The translations under genes were made by a program, and so were the position numbers. A stretch of DNA of 64,000 nt, from positions 1,239,501 to 1,303,500 of the forward strand of contig NZ_CP115484.1 in the NCBI RefSeq assembly GCF_027627475.1, given 5' to 3'. This document shows positions 62,910 through 64,000 of the stretch, one piece after another (positions within the stretch are counted from its first letter, which is position 1; every line of letters starts with the position of its first letter). The notes under the pieces are model-generated. The model searched no databases. It was not told the origin of the DNA and saw nothing but the letters and a program-made list of their open reading frames with translations. The DNA is from Paenibacillus sp. SYP-B4298 (GTDB lineage: Bacteria > Bacillota > Bacilli > Paenibacillales > Paenibacillaceae).

Positions 62910-64000
62910 ATGACAAATATGGACAGAACGGCACCCGGCCAAGGAGCCGGCACACGCAGCCTGCCTGAGCTGATTGCCAGCATGACGCTGGAAGAGAAGG
63001 TCGCCCAGCTCATTCAGCTAGCGGTTCCCTTCTATGAAGGCGCAGCGGAGGCGGGACAGATTACCGGCCCGATGGAATCGCTGGGCATCTCTCAGGAGAC
63101 CGTGCACCATTCCGGCTCGGTGCTGGGCATGGCGGGCGCGCAGGAGGTCATTAATGTACAGACGGCGCACTTGCAGGCGAACCGTCACGGCATTCCGCTG
63201 TTGATGATGGCTGATATTGTACATGGCTTCAAGACGATCTTTCCTGTGCCGCTCGCTATCGGCTGCTCCTGGGATATGGAGCTGGCAGAGCGGAGCGCGC
63301 AGATCGCTGCCAAGGAAGCGGCGGTGTCGGGCGTGCATGTCACTTACGCCCCGATGGTAGATCTGGTGCGCGACCCTAGATGGGGACGGGTCGTGGAGTC
63401 GACTGGCGAGGACCCGTATCTGAACGCGCTGTACGCCAGAGCGTTCGTGCGCGGGTTCCAGGGCGACGACCTGGCGAGCGACATGGACAGAGTAGCGGCT
63501 TGTGTGAAGCATTTTGCTGCTTACGGGGCGGCGGAGGCGGGACGCGACTACAACACAGTCGACCTGTCCGAGCGGCAACTGCGGGAATTTTACCTGCCCG
63601 CTTACAAGGCAGCACTGGATGAAGGCTGTGAGATGGTCATGACCGCGTTCAATACGGTGGACGGCATCCCGGCTACAGGCAACGTGGCCTTGATGCGCAA
63701 GCTGCTGCGGGAGGAATGGGGCTTTGACGGCATCCTTATCTCCGACTGGGGCGCGGTCAAGGAGCTGATCAACCATGGCATAGCTGAGGACGAGTCCGAG
63801 GCTGCACTCAAGGCGCTAAAGGCCGGGGTCGACATTGAGATGATGACGGCTTGCTACGTGAAGCATCTGGCCGAGCTGGTAGAGCGGGGCGAGGTGGAGG
63901 AGGAGCTGATCGACGAGGCGGTGCTGCGTATCTTAACGCTCAAGCAGAAGCTGGGCTTGTTCGAGAATCCGTTCCGCGCCGCCGATCCAATCAAGGAGCA
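62910..64000 (+). CDS. GH3 beta-glucosidase/beta-xylosidase family protein, N-terminal part (runs off right edge)
   Basis: From ATG 62910 (GGAGAGG 11 nt upstream) the frame is open to the window end, about 363 residues. The GH3 N-terminal barrel is evident: SMTLEEKVAQLIQL, the substrate loop VDLVRDPRWGRVVESTGEDPYL, VKHFAAYGAAEAGRDYNTVDLSERQLREFYLPAY and the nucleophile Asp279 in ILISDWGAVKEL. There is no signal peptide, so it acts on imported beta-glucosides or xylosides. It is probably controlled by the divergent LacI repressor. Specificity and the C-terminal acid/base domain lie beyond the edge. Confidence 0.93.
   Translation, partial: MTNMDRTAPGQGAGTRSLPELIASMTLEEKVAQLIQLAVPFYEGAAEAGQITGPMESLGISQETVHHSGSVLGMAGAQEVINVQTAHLQANRHGIPLLMMADIVHGFKTIFPVPLAIGCSWDMELAERSAQIAAKEAAVSGVHVTYAPMVDLVRDPRWGRVVESTGEDPYLNALYARAFVRGFQGDDLASDMDRVAACVKHFAAYGAAEAGRDYNTVDLSERQLREFYLPAYKAALDEGCEMVMTAFNTVDGIPATGNVALMRKLLREEWGFDGILISDWGAVKELINHGIAEDESEAALKALKAGVDIEMMTACYVKHLAELVERGEVEEELIDEAVLRILTLKQKLGLFENPFRAADPIKE

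Overview
The window looks like a chromosomal segment of a plant- or soil-associated Paenibacillus or a close relative (Bacillota, Paenibacillaceae). The evidence is moderately high GC with strong Shine-Dalgarno sites (GGAGG), frequent GTG and TTG starts, S-layer homology domains, LplB/YtcP-type oligosaccharide permeases paired with YesM/YesN two-component systems, CcpA-like cre sites, Fur boxes and many glycoside hydrolases. No rRNA, tRNA, CRISPR array or phage module was seen. The species assignment is inference.

Layout. 0-7.7 kb: a truncated YesM-type sensor kinase diverges from a two-permease sugar importer and a huge S-layer-anchored GH16 beta-glucanase. 7.8-12 kb: a compact locus with a MauD-like thioredoxin protein, a MauE-like membrane protein, a divergent 67-residue peptide with eight cysteines, an ABC exporter and an ECF sigma factor. 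It reads as a disulfide-rich secreted peptide (possibly bacteriocin) system and is the most novel part. The two divergent units share a mirrored promoter-like motif. 12-15.4 kb: an atypical SDR protein, an AlkD-like protein, an ArsR/AHSA1 pair with two clear operators, and one unknown. 15.4-24.5 kb: two more ABC exporters, then a GntR-controlled ABC pair divergent from a MacB/Bce-type ATPase plus FtsX-like permease, with one matching operator in each promoter. 24.6 kb: a CAP-domain lipoprotein.

25.6-40 kb: a complete oligosaccharide uptake and sensing module (two permeases, binding protein, YesM kinase, YesN regulator) interrupted by a MITE-like element, followed by an IclR-controlled D-xylonate pathway (YjhG-type dehydratase, FAH-family 2-keto-3-deoxy-pentonate dehydratase, semialdehyde dehydrogenase) co-transcribed with a GH43 beta-xylosidase. 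Together they suggest import and cleavage of xylo-oligosaccharides and oxidation of pentose to 2-oxoglutarate (Weimberg-type), although no sugar dehydrogenase or lactonase is present here. 40-49 kb: a low-GC metalloprotease gene, a DUF1232 protein, a regulator/GH51 arabinofuranosidase pair, an amidohydrolase, a BsuPI-type secreted protein and an AraC/GH27 pair.

49.5-57 kb: a 1053-residue double histidine kinase, then a Fur-controlled siderophore uptake locus. There an AraC regulator frame runs without a stop into a lipoprotein binding-protein gene that has its own promoter, Fur box and ribosome binding site; two FecCD permeases follow and no ATPase. 57.4-64 kb: a MATE exporter, a tandem duplicated PL10 pectate lyase pair, each with its own sigma-A promoter and cre site, and a LacI regulator divergent from a GH3 gene cut by the right edge.

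Overall this is a plant-polysaccharide-degrading region (beta-glucan, xylan, arabinan, galactosides, pectin) with an accessory peptide/export island between about 7.8 and 24.5 kb.
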